A stretch of DNA of 64,000 nucleotides from Rhodothermaceae bacterium (GCA_009838195.1 VXSC01000011.1:1-64000); one strand, 5' to 3'. Shown: positions 38,094 through 48,453, counted from the first letter of the stretch. Made by a program: numbers and translations. The notes: a model not told the origin generated them from the letters alone.

Positions 38094-38869
38094 GTACCTG
38101 TTTCTGTCAGCGAGGCGAGGGAAATCTGGTTTGGATCTTCAAACACCGAATCCGGCAAATCAGAGTACACTCCCAGATTCGAAACTTTTCGGACGTTTGA
38201 ATCGCTGTTGACAACGGCTCTGGTATCGGCAAGCATGATGCCCCCGTAGCTTTCATACCCTTCCCAGGTCGTGGTAAAGCGGGGCTGCTCATCCGCATCG
38301 GCGTCTGCGTAGTAGGACCATTGTTCAACCAGATTCAGTTCCTTGTTAACATACACATCATACCCGTTGTCTGGGGTGAGCCCCACCCCATCAAATCTGA
38401 GTGTCAGAACATGTGCCTCGTGGCCATCGGCCATGGTCTCTTCTCCTTTGTACCCTAATGTGACCCCTGAGTCTTTGAGTTTATACGGCATCAGTAACCA
38501 GTAGCCTGCATTAATCCAGTCTCTATAGGCACCTGCCAATAATTCATCTGCGGGGGTGATTTCATGACCATCCTTGAAGGCGCGTCCTTCCATGGTATGG
38601 ATATTCATGAGTACAACGGTACTGTCCCCCTGCCACCGAAACCTGCCCGTCCATTTGTCCCACACATGATCTTCTCCGAAGATGGTCCAACTCAGGTAGC
38701 GGGCATTATCCCACGCGGCACGTCCCCCCATACTGGCCATCACCTGATCTGCAATCTCAATCGCCTGTGGGTGAGAATCATCCGCGTTGAATCCCTCCAT
38801 CGGGGGATTTGAATCTTGCTGAGCATATACCAGCCCAGGGAAAAGTAAGAGTAATGTTAAGTATTTCAC
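38087..38869 (-). CDS. Exported protein of unknown function
   Basis: A 260-residue protein with a GTG start and a signal peptide ending VYA before Gln (residue 17). The mature part begins with a helix containing ADQVMASMGGRAAW and continues as beta-rich sequence (LSWTIFGEDHVWDKWTGRFRW, quoted in short), then VLTLRFDGVG and DVYVNKELNLVEQW. This layout, with a helix, antiparallel sheet and a residue pair like LNL-EQW, resembles outer-membrane lipoprotein carrier/sorting (LolA-like) folds seen in Bacteroidota DUF6503-type proteins. The match is by general appearance only. It stands convergent to glgP and divergent to the peptidase gene. Confidence 0.6.
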   Translation of the reverse strand: MKYLTLLLLFPGLVYAQQDSNPPMEGFNADDSHPQAIEIADQVMASMGGRAAWDNARYLSWTIFGEDHVWDKWTGRFRWQGDSTVVLMNIHTMEGRAFKDGHEITPADELLAGAYRDWINAGYWLLMPYKLKDSGVTLGYKGEETMADGHEAHVLTLRFDGVGLTPDNGYDVYVNKELNLVEQWSYYADADADEQPRFTTTWEGYESYGGIMLADTRAVVNSDSNVRKVSNLGVYSDLPDSVFEDPNQISLASLTETGTY

Positions 38870-38953
38870 GAGAGTGAGGGTTTTAAGTTATGGGATCCCG
38901 ACGCGCCAGATCGTAGTTTGCCGGGACAGTTACTTTAGTTAAGCAATCACGCA

Positions 38954-41278
38954 ATGCCTATAAAGATCGTAGCCCTCATTTTGTTTCTGACGTATTCCGT
39001 AGAGGCCAGTGCACAAATTACCATCTCTGAAGATGACTATGCACATGCGGAGTCAATGCTCTCGACGACAACCCGGAGCATGGTCTACCACACAACACTA
39101 CGCCCCAACTGGCTGGATGAGGATCGGTTCTGGTACCTTCACGCATCGCCGGAAGGATCCGAATTCATTCTTGTTGACCCCGGCCAGGGACAGCAAAGCC
39201 CTCTTTTTGAACATGCACGCATGACAGAGGCCATCTCCGACTATCTGGAATCTCCCGAAGCTGAGGTGGATTTTTCACGCTTCTCATTTGATCCGGAATC
39301 GGAGCAGATACGCTCCTTGGGGGGGCGAGATAAAAGCATGGCCTGTAGCATCGTCACCTATGTGTGTGAGCCTGTTAACGAGATAAGCACCAGTGGCATC
39401 CGCCCCACCGCAGCTGTTTCTCCTGATGGAAAATATGAAGCCTTCCGAAGGGAAAACAATCTGTGGATCCGAGTCATTGATACCGATGAGGAACAGCAAC
39501 TGACCTTCGATGGCGCGGAAGATTTTGGATATGCGACCAATAACGCGGGCTGGGTCAGAAGCGACCGTCCGGTTCTGCTCTGGTCGCCTGATTCAAAAAA
39601 GATTGCAACATTTCAGCACGATGGGCGCAGCGTTGGTGAAATGTATATGATCTCAACGCAGATTGGTCACTCTGAGTTGGAAGCATGGAAGTATCCCCTG
39701 CCGCAGGACAGTGCCGTCTTTATGATTCACCGTGTGATTGTCCATGTAGAAGAAAAAGAAACCGTGCGACTGGATATGCCACCAGACTATCATCGCGGAA
39801 CCACCACGGACCATGTAGCTGACTGGGATGGCACCTTTCTAGACGTGCGCTGGAGTCCTGACAGTCAGCAACTGGCCTTCGTATCCTCATCCAGAGATCA
39901 CAAAGATGCCTGGCTTCGAGTCGCCAATGCGGAAACGGGGGAAGTCCGGGAAATTCTTCATGAACGGGTGCCTACCTACTATGAATCCGGTGTGAATGCT
40001 GAAAATTGGCAGGTATTTTTTGAAACGAATGAGGTCCTCTGGTATTCAGAGCGATCGAACTGGGGACACCTCTACCTCTATGACCTTACCACAGGAGATC
40101 TCAAACATTCAATCACATCTGGGGACTGGGTTGTTCTGCAGCTACGCCATGCGGACCTGGATGAACGTATGTTGTATTTCACCGGCGCAGGCAGAGATGG
40201 CCCTGATCCATACTTCCAATACCTGTACCGTGTGAGTATGGATGGCAGCGAGCCCGAATTACTCACGCCGGAAGAAGCCCACCATGTCGTGTCTCTCTCC
40301 CCGCAGAAGAAATATCTCCTGGATTCCTGGTCACGACCGGATGTACCTCAGCAGCACGCCGTCCGGAATCTTGACGGTACGATTGCTGTCGATCTCGGGA
40401 CGGCAGATATTTCCGAACTTCTGAAAACCGACTGGCAACCGCCACAGCCATTCTCCGTGAAGGCACGTGACAACGAGACAGATCTTCACGGCCTACTCTA
40501 TAAACCCAGTAATTTCGATCCATCCAAAAGCTATCCCATCCTGAATTACCTCTATCCGGGACCACAGAGCGGTAGTGTCGGAACGAGAAGCTTTGTACCG
40601 TCCCGCGGAGACAAGCAAGCCCTTGCAGAGCTGGGGTTTATCGTAGTGGAAGTGGATGCCATGGGGACACCAGGCCGCTCCAAATCCTTCCATGATGCAT
40701 ATTATGGCAATATGGGAGATAACGGGCTGCCAGACCAAATCACCACAATCCGCCAACTTGCGGCCCGGAACCCATGGATGGACTTGGACCGCGTGGGGAT
40801 CTGGGGACATTCCGGGGGCGGCTATGCCTCCACCGGGGCCATTTTGCGCTACCCCGATTTCTACAAGGTCGCCGTCAGTGGTGCAGGGAACCATGACAAT
40901 CGTAATTACGAAGATGACTGGGCTGAAAAATGGCAGGGGCTCTTCATAGAGAATCCAGACGGGACGACGAATTACGATAACCAGTCCAATATTCTACTGG
41001 CAGGAAATCTGAAGGGAAAACTTCTTCTTGCACATGGACTGATGGACGACAATGTACCTGCCTCCAATACACTCCTCTTAGTAGAAGCTTTAGTAGAGGC
41101 CAATAAGGACTTTGATCTGGTGGTTTTTCCCAATGAAGGGCATGGGTTCGGGCGGGGACGAACCTATTGGATGCGCCGCAGGTGGGATTACTTTGTTGAG
41201 CATCTCTTAGGGGCTGTCCCCCCGAGGGAATACGAGTTTGGTCGGGACCGCGTCCAGATCGGGCGACCCACCGGCTGA
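38954..41278 (+). CDS. S9 family dipeptidyl peptidase IV-like serine peptidase
   Basis: A 774-residue exported peptidase with a signal peptide ending ASA before Gln (about residue 22). The N-terminal DPPIV beta-propeller spans about 60-500 (AVSPDGKYEAFRRENNLW, VRWSPDSQQLAFVS in part). The C-terminal alpha/beta hydrolase has the nucleophile Ser620 in GHSGGG, the Asp in HGLMDDNVP (residues 698/699) and the His in NEGHGFG. It should trim dipeptides from the N-termini of peptides in the periplasm. It begins an operon: the deacylase-like gene starts 4 bases after its stop. Confidence 0.93.
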   Translation: MPIKIVALILFLTYSVEASAQITISEDDYAHAESMLSTTTRSMVYHTTLRPNWLDEDRFWYLHASPEGSEFILVDPGQGQQSPLFEHARMTEAISDYLESPEAEVDFSRFSFDPESEQIRSLGGRDKSMACSIVTYVCEPVNEISTSGIRPTAAVSPDGKYEAFRRENNLWIRVIDTDEEQQLTFDGAEDFGYATNNAGWVRSDRPVLLWSPDSKKIATFQHDGRSVGEMYMISTQIGHSELEAWKYPLPQDSAVFMIHRVIVHVEEKETVRLDMPPDYHRGTTTDHVADWDGTFLDVRWSPDSQQLAFVSSSRDHKDAWLRVANAETGEVREILHERVPTYYESGVNAENWQVFFETNEVLWYSERSNWGHLYLYDLTTGDLKHSITSGDWVVLQLRHADLDERMLYFTGAGRDGPDPYFQYLYRVSMDGSEPELLTPEEAHHVVSLSPQKKYLLDSWSRPDVPQQHAVRNLDGTIAVDLGTADISELLKTDWQPPQPFSVKARDNETDLHGLLYKPSNFDPSKSYPILNYLYPGPQSGSVGTRSFVPSRGDKQALAELGFIVVEVDAMGTPGRSKSFHDAYYGNMGDNGLPDQITTIRQLAARNPWMDLDRVGIWGHSGGGYASTGAILRYPDFYKVAVSGAGNHDNRNYEDDWAEKWQGLFIENPDGTTNYDNQSNILLAGNLKGKLLLAHGLMDDNVPASNTLLLVEALVEANKDFDLVVFPNEGHGFGRGRTYWMRRRWDYFVEHLLGAVPPREYEFGRDRVQIGRPTG

Positions 41279-41282
41279 CCAA

Positions 41283-42983
41283 ATGAGACCTCTACTTGTA
41301 TCTCTGTTGCTGATTTGTGGGTGTACCCACGGGCCCGACTACAATCTAATTCTCCGTGGTGGTACCATCTACGACGGATCGGGAACTGCTCCCTACATTG
41401 CGGACATTGCAGTTGATGGGGACAGTATTGCGGCAATTGGGGACCTTGCGGATGTCCGTGGCATTCTGGAAATCAATGTCGAAGGGTTCGCTGTATCTCC
41501 TGGATTCATCAACATGCTGAGTTGGGCAACCGAAAGCCTGATTGTCGACGGGAGGTCACTGAGCGATATCAGCCAGGGCGTGACCTTGGAGGTATTTGGA
41601 GAGGGGGTTTCCAATGGGCCGCTGAATGAGGTCATGAAAGAAGAGCTCTGGGGCTGGGTAGTCCAGCAGGCTGGATCAGAGGAAGCAGCAGAAGATCTCC
41701 TGGGAGGGACCGATGTCCCTTGGACCACACTGGACGAATATTTATCCTTCCTCGAGTCCAAAGGCGTCTCACCAAATGTTGCCTCGCTTATTGGCGCGGC
41801 AACCGTCCGTCAATATGTGCTTGGTGAAAATGATCGCGTACCAACTCCTGAAGAGTTGGAACGCATGCAGAATCTGGTACGGGAAGCCATGGCGGATGGT
41901 GCACTGGGCGTGGGCTCTTCACTTATCTATGTTCCGGGTACTTTTGCAAGTACGCAAGAGTTGATTGCGCTGGCCTCCGTTGCTGGAGAATTTGGTGGTG
42001 TCTATACGTCGCATATTCGGAGTGAAGGAGGGCGTCTTCTTGAATCTGTGGAAGAATTGATCCAAATTGCACAGGATGCAGATGTGCGAGGGCACATTTA
42101 TCACCTCAAAGCCGCCGGGAAAAATAACTGGCATAAAATGGAAGCGGTCATCGACCGGATTGAGGAAGTACGTGCGGAAGGGCTTGAGATTACAGCGGAC
42201 ATCTATACCTATGTTGCAGGGGCTACAGGTCTGGATGCCGCCATGCCCCCTGATGTAAGGGAGGGGGGAATGATGGCTTGGCATGCGAGGCTGCAGGATC
42301 CCGCCATTCGGGCCCGGATGGAAACAGAATTAATGACTCCCTCTGAAAACTGGGAAAACCTCATGCTTGAAGCAGGTCCTGAAAATGTCATGCTAGTGGG
42401 GTTCAGAACCGCCCCGCTGCGTCAGTATATGGGCCTGAGGCTCACGGAAGTCGCGGAATTACGAGGAACATCCATCCCCGCAGCCGTAATGGATCTGATT
42501 CTGGAGGATACCAGCAGGGTCGGAGCGATCTATTTTCTGATGGATGAGGCGAATGTGCGCCAGAAACTTCGGCAGCCGTGGGTTGCCATTGATTCTGATG
42601 CGACCTCCATCGCACCGGAGGGGCACGCCCTGAATTCCATGGTTCATCCTCGTACGTATGGCTCCTTTGCCCGCCTACTTGCCAAGTACGTGCGTCAGGA
42701 ACAGGTACTTTTACTCGAAGAAGCGGTCCGGAGGATGACATCGCTGCCAGCATCCATCTTGGCGATCAACCGGAGAGGGATGCTCAAGCAGGGATATTTT
42801 GCAGACATTGCCATCTTTGACCCACAAAGGATACAGGACCATGCTACATTCGAAGACCCGCATCAACTTGCTACGGGGATGCACTACGTATTCGTCAATG
42901 GCACGATGGTGCTGGACCAAGGGGAGCATACCGGTGTAATGCCCGGTCGTGTAGTTAGAAGATCAACTCAAGCAAACCAATGA
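41283..42983 (+). CDS. N-acyl-D-amino-acid deacylase-like lipoprotein with altered metal site
   Basis: A 566-residue amidohydrolase-superfamily protein of the D-aminoacylase type. The ATG at 41283 gives a lipoprotein signal (LLLICGC, Cys14), so it acts in the periplasm. Family marks are [31 protein letters not shown] and IYHLKAAG (two metal-binding His), AIDSDAT (Asp), and the C-terminal [11 protein letters not shown]. The usual His-x-His after PGFID is missing: the segment reads [10 protein letters not shown]. The Cys that normally bridges the metals appears to be Glu (LEVFGEG). The tightly bound metal site may survive without the second one. Substrate and activity are open. It is followed by a 4-base overlap with the carboxylase gene. 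Confidence 0.82.
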   Translation: MRPLLVSLLLICGCTHGPDYNLILRGGTIYDGSGTAPYIADIAVDGDSIAAIGDLADVRGILEINVEGFAVSPGFINMLSWATESLIVDGRSLSDISQGVTLEVFGEGVSNGPLNEVMKEELWGWVVQQAGSEEAAEDLLGGTDVPWTTLDEYLSFLESKGVSPNVASLIGAATVRQYVLGENDRVPTPEELERMQNLVREAMADGALGVGSSLIYVPGTFASTQELIALASVAGEFGGVYTSHIRSEGGRLLESVEELIQIAQDADVRGHIYHLKAAGKNNWHKMEAVIDRIEEVRAEGLEITADIYTYVAGATGLDAAMPPDVREGGMMAWHARLQDPAIRARMETELMTPSENWENLMLEAGPENVMLVGFRTAPLRQYMGLRLTEVAELRGTSIPAAVMDLILEDTSRVGAIYFLMDEANVRQKLRQPWVAIDSDATSIAPEGHALNSMVHPRTYGSFARLLAKYVRQEQVLLLEEAVRRMTSLPASILAINRRGMLKQGYFADIAIFDPQRIQDHATFEDPHQLATGMHYVFVNGTMVLDQGEHTGVMPGRVVRRSTQANQ

Positions 42984-44524
42984 CAGACAGGCATTCGGAT
43001 CTGGAGCATCGTCGCCACAAAGCAAAGATGGGTGGCGGTCAATCCCGTATTGATCGGCAGCATGACCAAGGAAAACTCACCGCTCGTGAGCGTGTAACGG
43101 TTCTCCTGGATGAAGATTCATTTGTAGAGCTTGGGCAGCTGGTGCGACATCAATCCACCGACTATGGCCTCGCCGACCAGCGCCCTTATGGGGATGGGGT
43201 CGTGACCGGGTACGGTACGATTCATGGTCGTCTGGTTTACGTGTATGCACAGGATTTTACGGTTTTCGGAGGATCTCTGGGACGCGCACACGCGTCTAAA
43301 ATCGTACAGGTACTGGATCTGGCACTTCAAAATGGTGCACCGGTCATTGGACTCAGTGATTCAGGTGGCGCACGGATCCAAGAGGGAGTGGTCTCCTTAG
43401 GGGGCTACGCAGACATTTTCCTCAAAAACACCCTGGCATCCGGGGTTATCCCCCAGATCTCTGCGATCATGGGGCCTTGTGCGGGTGGTGCGGTCTACAG
43501 CCCAGCCATTACGGATCTTGTCTTTATGGTGCAGGGAACCAGCTACATGTTCGTGACCGGACCGGACGTTGTGCACAGTGTAACACAGGAGGAGGTTACC
43601 GCGGAGGATTTAGGCGGGGCCGAAGCACATGCGCAGCGAAGTGGTGTCGCACATGCAGTGTACCCGAATGATGTTGCCTGCCTGGAAGCAATTCGAACCG
43701 TACTGAATTATTTGCCTCAAAACTGCGAAGAACAACCGGCAGTCCACTCTGGATATCCATCTCCCACAGGAAATCCGGCTGATCTGAACGAATTCGTTCC
43801 AGAGAACCCAAATAAACCCTACGATATGCATGAAATTATCCATTTTCTGGTAGATAGGGATTCGTTCTTCCCCGTTCATGATCGCTTTGCCCGCAACCTG
43901 ATTTGTGGTTTTGCACGTATAGGTGGTCATGCGGTAGGAATCGTAGCCAATCAACCAGCCCACTTGGCTGGGGTCCTGGATATTGATGCCTCCATAAAAG
44001 GTGCCCGGTTCGTCCGATTCTGTGATGCGTTCAATCTTCCCTTGGTTACACTTGAAGATGTCCCTGGCTTTTTGCCTGGAACGGATCAGGAGTGGCGCGG
44101 AATCATCCGCCACGGTGCAAAATTACTCTATGCTTTTTGTGAGGCAACGGTCCCAAAACTCACGGTGATCACTCGAAAAGCCTATGGAGGTGCCTACGAC
44201 GTCATGAGTTCAAAACATATCCGAGGGGATTTGAACTATGCATGGCCCGGCGCAGAAATTGCAGTCATGGGAGCAAAGGGGGCCATCAGAATTCTACATC
44301 GTTCCGAACTAAAACATGCCACGGACCGGGCATCCCTTGAGGAAGAATTCACCCGCGACTACAGGGAACGGTTTTCCAATCCCTACATCGCTGCAGAGCG
44401 TGGCTATATTGACGAAGTAATTTATCCCCAGGAAACCCGGGAGCGTTTGATCAAGGGCCTAGAGATGCTAAGGAACAAGGTTCAGACAAACCCACGAAAA
44501 AAACATGGAAATCTCCCGCTTTGA
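42980..44524 (+). CDS. Acyl-CoA (propionyl/methylmalonyl-type) carboxylase beta subunit
   Basis: A 514-residue carboxyltransferase of the PccB/MmdA type. It has the crotonase-like N- and C-halves: [39 protein letters not shown], then [32 protein letters not shown] (in part) and the C-terminal [13 protein letters not shown] with [15 protein letters not shown]. It moves the carboxyl group from biotin to propionyl- or acetyl-CoA. The biotin carboxylase and carrier subunits are not here and must be elsewhere. Its start overlaps the deacylase-like gene by 4 bases, so an acyl group released upstream may feed this step, but that is speculation. Confidence 0.93.
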   Translation: MTDRHSDLEHRRHKAKMGGGQSRIDRQHDQGKLTARERVTVLLDEDSFVELGQLVRHQSTDYGLADQRPYGDGVVTGYGTIHGRLVYVYAQDFTVFGGSLGRAHASKIVQVLDLALQNGAPVIGLSDSGGARIQEGVVSLGGYADIFLKNTLASGVIPQISAIMGPCAGGAVYSPAITDLVFMVQGTSYMFVTGPDVVHSVTQEEVTAEDLGGAEAHAQRSGVAHAVYPNDVACLEAIRTVLNYLPQNCEEQPAVHSGYPSPTGNPADLNEFVPENPNKPYDMHEIIHFLVDRDSFFPVHDRFARNLICGFARIGGHAVGIVANQPAHLAGVLDIDASIKGARFVRFCDAFNLPLVTLEDVPGFLPGTDQEWRGIIRHGAKLLYAFCEATVPKLTVITRKAYGGAYDVMSSKHIRGDLNYAWPGAEIAVMGAKGAIRILHRSELKHATDRASLEEEFTRDYRERFSNPYIAAERGYIDEVIYPQETRERLIKGLEMLRNKVQTNPRKKHGNLPL

Positions 44525-44723
44525 CAAGAAATTGTTGATGGCAGCTTTCCCGAATCTCTTATCTTCTCGCGTTCGAGTGGACGGGATTATTACTTTTTTG
44601 TATATAATAGTTTATATTGATGATCCCAACAGTCCATTTTTTGGGAACCTACCGATCTGTATTTGAGAATAAGCTTTAAGTTGAAGGGTAAATTTCTACT
44701 TTCCACTGACCTTTGCCAATGTC

Positions 44724-46682
44724 ATGAAAAACCAGTTACTAACCCTATTTGCTGCAACGACGCTTTTGATTACGCCCTGTCTTGCGCAGCAGTTAATGCC
44801 TCCTGAGGCAATCCCGGTTGAGGATTTGCGGGGGTATGATCGGTATTCCATGGTTGAAGACTATGGCGATCCTAGAGATGAGCTGACTGAAAGGCAGATC
44901 ATGAACCGTATCAGTCGTGCCTATCTGCTCCAGTCACGGATCATTAAGGCTCAAACCAACGGGGATTGGCGTTCTGCAGAGTATTATCTGGACCAGGCGA
45001 TGTCGGAAGTCAGCGTTCTGGCGGATCAGTCGAGTTTGGCGAATGAGCCCCAGTTCCGGGAGCTATTCAGGACGATTGTGACGGAGCATGAGGCATATTT
45101 CGGCACGGACCCCGCGGAGCGTCAGGAATATGGGTCTATTTTTGCTCTTCGAAGCGCCATGTTTGACGTGCAGGCACTGGTAGAGAACCCCACCGCTGAA
45201 GCAACCGGGCTACCTAAAATTGAACCGGTCGTAACCACTGTGCCCATGCCCCAGAATCGGGCGGTGGAAAATTCGATCCAGTGGCTCTTGGCGAACCGAA
45301 GAGAAACCGTCATCCGATGGATGAATCGTTCGGACACTTATTTCCCAATGATTGAGCAGATCTTCAAAGAAGAGGGGGTCCCGGAAGAGCTCAAATACCT
45401 CGCAGTCGGTGAGAGTGGTTTGAACCCGCGTGCACGCAGTAGTGCAAGCGCGGTTGGAATGTGGCAGTTTATGGCTCCTACGGGGCGGGCGATGGGGCTC
45501 CGAATTGACTCCTATGTTGATGAACGCATGGACCCTGTCAAATCGACCCGCGCAGCTGCACGCCATCTCAAAGAGCTCTACGAGTACTATGCAAGCGACT
45601 GGCATTTGGCACTGGCTGGCTATAATTGCAGCCCCCGATGCATCCGACGCGCAATTTCGCGGGGTGGCGGGACCCTCCAGAACCCACCTTCCTACTGGGC
45701 AATTTCACGGTATTTACCTCGTCAGACTTCTGGGTATGTGCCGCAATTCATCGCATTTGCTTTGATAATGTCCAACCCTTCGGAGTTCGGATTGCCAGCA
45801 ACTTCGAATGGGCCGGAGTTTGCCTATGATGAGATCAAGGTTAGTGGAGTTCTATCTCTGGAAACCATCGCGACCATGGTGGGCACGACGACCGAACACA
45901 TCCAGTCGCTAAACCCGGAACTTCGACGTGGTACACTTCCACCCGACAGAAGCCCGTACACACTGCGGATTCCCATAAACACATTCGCCCGCTTTGCCGA
46001 CGCATTTGAGCAACTCCCGGAGAAAGAAAAAACAATGCCTGGAGAACACCGCGTACGCAGAGGGGACAATCTCGGTAAAATTGCACGAAGATATGGGACC
46101 ACCGTGAAGGCGATCCAAAACGCCAATCGGCTCAGAACCACCGTCATTCACCCCGGGCAGATGCTTGTGGTGCCTGGGTTGGCGGGTACCATCGTGGCAA
46201 AGCTTGAAAGTACTGGTGCGAGATCGGTGGGATGGGGAAGCCGTACCAATAAACCCATTGTGTTTGACCAAAAAGTGGCCGAGAATGCGCGGCAGACGAC
46301 GGTCACCGTTGCCAACACTTCTACGACCCGTTCTCCGAACACCTCTGATCAGACTACCAACTCTTCGAACTCACCCAGCGAGAATCGACCGAATCAGGTT
46401 CACAGGGTTCGTCGTGGAGATACCCTTTCAGAGCTTGCAAACCAATACGGAACGACAGTTCGGGCAATTCAGCAAGCAAACGGACTTCGAAATACTCGAA
46501 TCAAGCGTGGTCAGCGGCTTCAAATCCCTCAGGGAGGACGTACGATCCATACGGTCCGACGAGGCGAAAACCTGACAAAGATTGCCCAACACTACGGGAC
46601 GACGGTGCAGAGCATTAAGACCAATAACAACCTGCGCTCCAACACCATTCATCCTGGGCAAAAACTTTCGATTACCTTCTGA
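44724..46682 (+). CDS. mltD: Membrane-bound-type lytic murein transglycosylase with LysM repeats
   Basis: A 652-residue exported muramidase with a signal peptide ending CLA before Gln (residue 22). The GH23 lytic transglycosylase domain lies at about 205-330, with the catalytic Glu in AVGESGLNP, then SASAVGMWQFM and AGYNCSP. Three clear LysM domains follow near residues 440-485, 555-600 and 608-652 (RVRRGD.L..IA..YGTTV pattern), and a weaker one precedes them at about 372-415. Between them is a Ser/Thr/Asn-rich linker. It cleaves glycan strands with anhydro-muramyl formation. The signal lacks a lipobox Cys at the cleavage site, unlike E. coli MltD, so it may be soluble in the periplasm. Confidence 0.93.
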   Translation: MKNQLLTLFAATTLLITPCLAQQLMPPEAIPVEDLRGYDRYSMVEDYGDPRDELTERQIMNRISRAYLLQSRIIKAQTNGDWRSAEYYLDQAMSEVSVLADQSSLANEPQFRELFRTIVTEHEAYFGTDPAERQEYGSIFALRSAMFDVQALVENPTAEATGLPKIEPVVTTVPMPQNRAVENSIQWLLANRRETVIRWMNRSDTYFPMIEQIFKEEGVPEELKYLAVGESGLNPRARSSASAVGMWQFMAPTGRAMGLRIDSYVDERMDPVKSTRAAARHLKELYEYYASDWHLALAGYNCSPRCIRRAISRGGGTLQNPPSYWAISRYLPRQTSGYVPQFIAFALIMSNPSEFGLPATSNGPEFAYDEIKVSGVLSLETIATMVGTTTEHIQSLNPELRRGTLPPDRSPYTLRIPINTFARFADAFEQLPEKEKTMPGEHRVRRGDNLGKIARRYGTTVKAIQNANRLRTTVIHPGQMLVVPGLAGTIVAKLESTGARSVGWGSRTNKPIVFDQKVAENARQTTVTVANTSTTRSPNTSDQTTNSSNSPSENRPNQVHRVRRGDTLSELANQYGTTVRAIQQANGLRNTRIKRGQRLQIPQGGRTIHTVRRGENLTKIAQHYGTTVQSIKTNNNLRSNTIHPGQKLSITF

Positions 46683-47014
46683 CTTTCGCCGGACAATTTA
46701 GCTTTATCCATGTTTGAGCCAAGATTCGGCGACGTACCGCCAGCAGTGCGGGACGCAGAATCAGTGACTTGCCAGAGCGAGTAACCGGGGAGTAACAGGC
46801 ACCGCGCGTCAGCCCATACAGATACCCTCCACACGCACGAAAGAACCCGTGCTCATGGGCTTTCTGGAAAGGCCTTCTATGTGGGGACATGTTGTTCTTG
46901 CGATTGTATTCTGCCTTCCATCCGGTACCGAAACGATCTTCGCACATTCACTCCAATGTCTCCCAGTTTAGCTGGAATGCATAGATTTGCGGTATTCATT
47001 GATTCTGTGTCTCC
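46683..47014. other. Intergenic region with a possible decayed gene remnant
   Basis: 332 bases without an intact gene. On the minus strand from 46947 downward a frame begins MCEDRFGTGW, similar to the C-terminal region of formylglycine-generating-enzyme-like proteins, and continues in more than one frame as if broken by frameshifts. No other element is visible. The 3' part must carry the promoter of the alditol oxidase-like gene. Confidence 0.3.
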
Positions 47015-48361
47015 ATGGATAAGCGTACATTCTTAAAGACTTCCTCTGCTCTTGTGTTGGGCTCTATGCTTGCACCCCTCGCGGGCTGCAGGCACCAGGA
47101 ATCGCTAGCTCCGCTGCGGACCAACTGGGCCGGAAACCTGACGTATGGCACCAACCGTTTGCTACTTCCGAGATCAATGGAGGAGTTGCAGGACATGGTA
47201 CGCAACCATCATAGCGTACGTCCGCTGGGATCACGGCATTGTTTTAACTCAATTGCCGACAGCTCCGAGGCGCAGTTGTCGCTGAGCGCAATGCCGCAAA
47301 CGGTCACCTTCGGCTCTGATACTGTAACCGTGCCGGGTGCGATGCGCTACGGTGACCTAGTGCCTCATCTGGATGAGCGGGGCCTAGCACTTCATAACTT
47401 GGCGTCGCTGCCCCATATATCCGTCGCAGGGGCGCTGGCGACCGCAACTCATGGCTCAGGCGTAATCAACGGCAATTTGGCCACCGCCGCAGTTGGACTG
47501 GAACTGGTTGTAGCTTCGGGAGAGCAGATTACGATCACCCCAAAGGATGATTTACTGTTCAGGGCCGCTGTTGTTGGCCTGGGGTGCTTTGGGATGGTCA
47601 CATCCGTTACGCTCAAGGTGGAGCCCATTTATGATATGGTGCAGCATGTTTACTTGAATTTGCCCCTGACCTCTATGGATACGCAATTCGAAACCATTAT
47701 GAATCTTGGTTACAGTGTGAGCTTTTTTACCGATTGGCGTACACCGGAATCTACACAGATCTGGATTAAGCGACGTATAACAGATGAGCTGACAGACCTG
47801 CCCACCGAGTTGTATGGGGCAAGACTGGCAGATCGTAACGTGCACCCGGTATTGGCTCTATCCGCTGAGGCTTGCACAGAGCAGATGGGCGTACCGGGTG
47901 CTTGGCATGCACGGCTGCCTCATTTCAAGATGGACTTCACGCCCAGCAGTGGAGAAGAGCTCCAGAGCGAGTTTTTCGTTGACCGGCAACATGCGCCAGA
48001 AGTAATTGGCGTGTTGCGCGATATGGCCGATCAGCTTAATCCGTTGTTGATGATCAGTGAGGTGCGTACGATTGCGGCGGACAATTTATTGATGAGTACT
48101 GCCAGCGGCCGTGATTCGGTGGCATTTCACTTTACCTGGCATCAAGACTGGGAAGCTTTGCAAGCGGTACTTCCAGTACTGGAGGCACGTCTGGCACCAT
48201 TTGAGCCTCGGCCACATTGGGGTAAGAATTTTCTGATGACTGCTGAAGAACTCCGATCCCGCTATCCGGGACATACTCAATTCCAGGAGCTAGTCCTGAC
48301 TCATGATCCGGAAGGCAAATTCCGCAATGACTTTATAAACGAAAAAGTCATACGCGGGTAG
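47015..48361 (+). CDS. FAD-linked alditol oxidase-like lipoprotein
   Basis: A 448-residue flavoprotein of the VAO family that resembles actinobacterial alditol/xylitol oxidase (AldO) along its length: NWAGNLTYGT, PLGSRHCFN, NLASLPHISVAGALATATHGSG, shown in part, SVSFFTDWR, HPV, TEQMGVPGAWHARLPHF and RPHWGKNF. The His in GSRHCFN is the residue that links FAD covalently in AldO. Unlike the cytoplasmic Streptomyces enzyme, this one begins KRTFLKTSS and has a lipobox LAGC (Cys25), so a Tat-like export and lipid anchor are likely. It would oxidise polyols such as xylitol or sorbitol to aldoses with O2 or another acceptor. Confidence 0.85.
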   Translation: MDKRTFLKTSSALVLGSMLAPLAGCRHQESLAPLRTNWAGNLTYGTNRLLLPRSMEELQDMVRNHHSVRPLGSRHCFNSIADSSEAQLSLSAMPQTVTFGSDTVTVPGAMRYGDLVPHLDERGLALHNLASLPHISVAGALATATHGSGVINGNLATAAVGLELVVASGEQITITPKDDLLFRAAVVGLGCFGMVTSVTLKVEPIYDMVQHVYLNLPLTSMDTQFETIMNLGYSVSFFTDWRTPESTQIWIKRRITDELTDLPTELYGARLADRNVHPVLALSAEACTEQMGVPGAWHARLPHFKMDFTPSSGEELQSEFFVDRQHAPEVIGVLRDMADQLNPLLMISEVRTIAADNLLMSTASGRDSVAFHFTWHQDWEALQAVLPVLEARLAPFEPRPHWGKNFLMTAEELRSRYPGHTQFQELVLTHDPEGKFRNDFINEKVIRG

Positions 48362-48432
48362 GAAGGGTCCGTGCGGGCAGATGCCGCTTGGCCAGCACCC
48401 GGAACACGACTGATGAAAACACCAAAAAGAAT

Positions 48433-48453
48433 TTAAGTGCTTCGTGCACTTAA
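48433..48453 (+). other. Hairpin in the leader of the lysC-lysA fusion gene
   Basis: A perfect 8-bp stem, TTAAGTGC (48433-48440) with GCACTTAA (48446-48453), closes a TTCGT loop. It is not followed by a T-tract, so it is not an intrinsic terminator. It lies 36 bases before the likely GTG start and overlaps a less likely upstream GTG (48444). It could affect translation or mRNA stability. Confidence 0.4.

Noticed and set aside
44594-44612. TATAAT within an AT-rich stretch ahead of mltD as a promoter
   Set aside because: No matching -35 hexamer at 16-18 bases; too weak to annotate.
48433-48453. Hairpin considered as terminator of the alditol oxidase-like gene
   Set aside because: No T-tract follows on the plus strand and it lies in the leader of the next gene.
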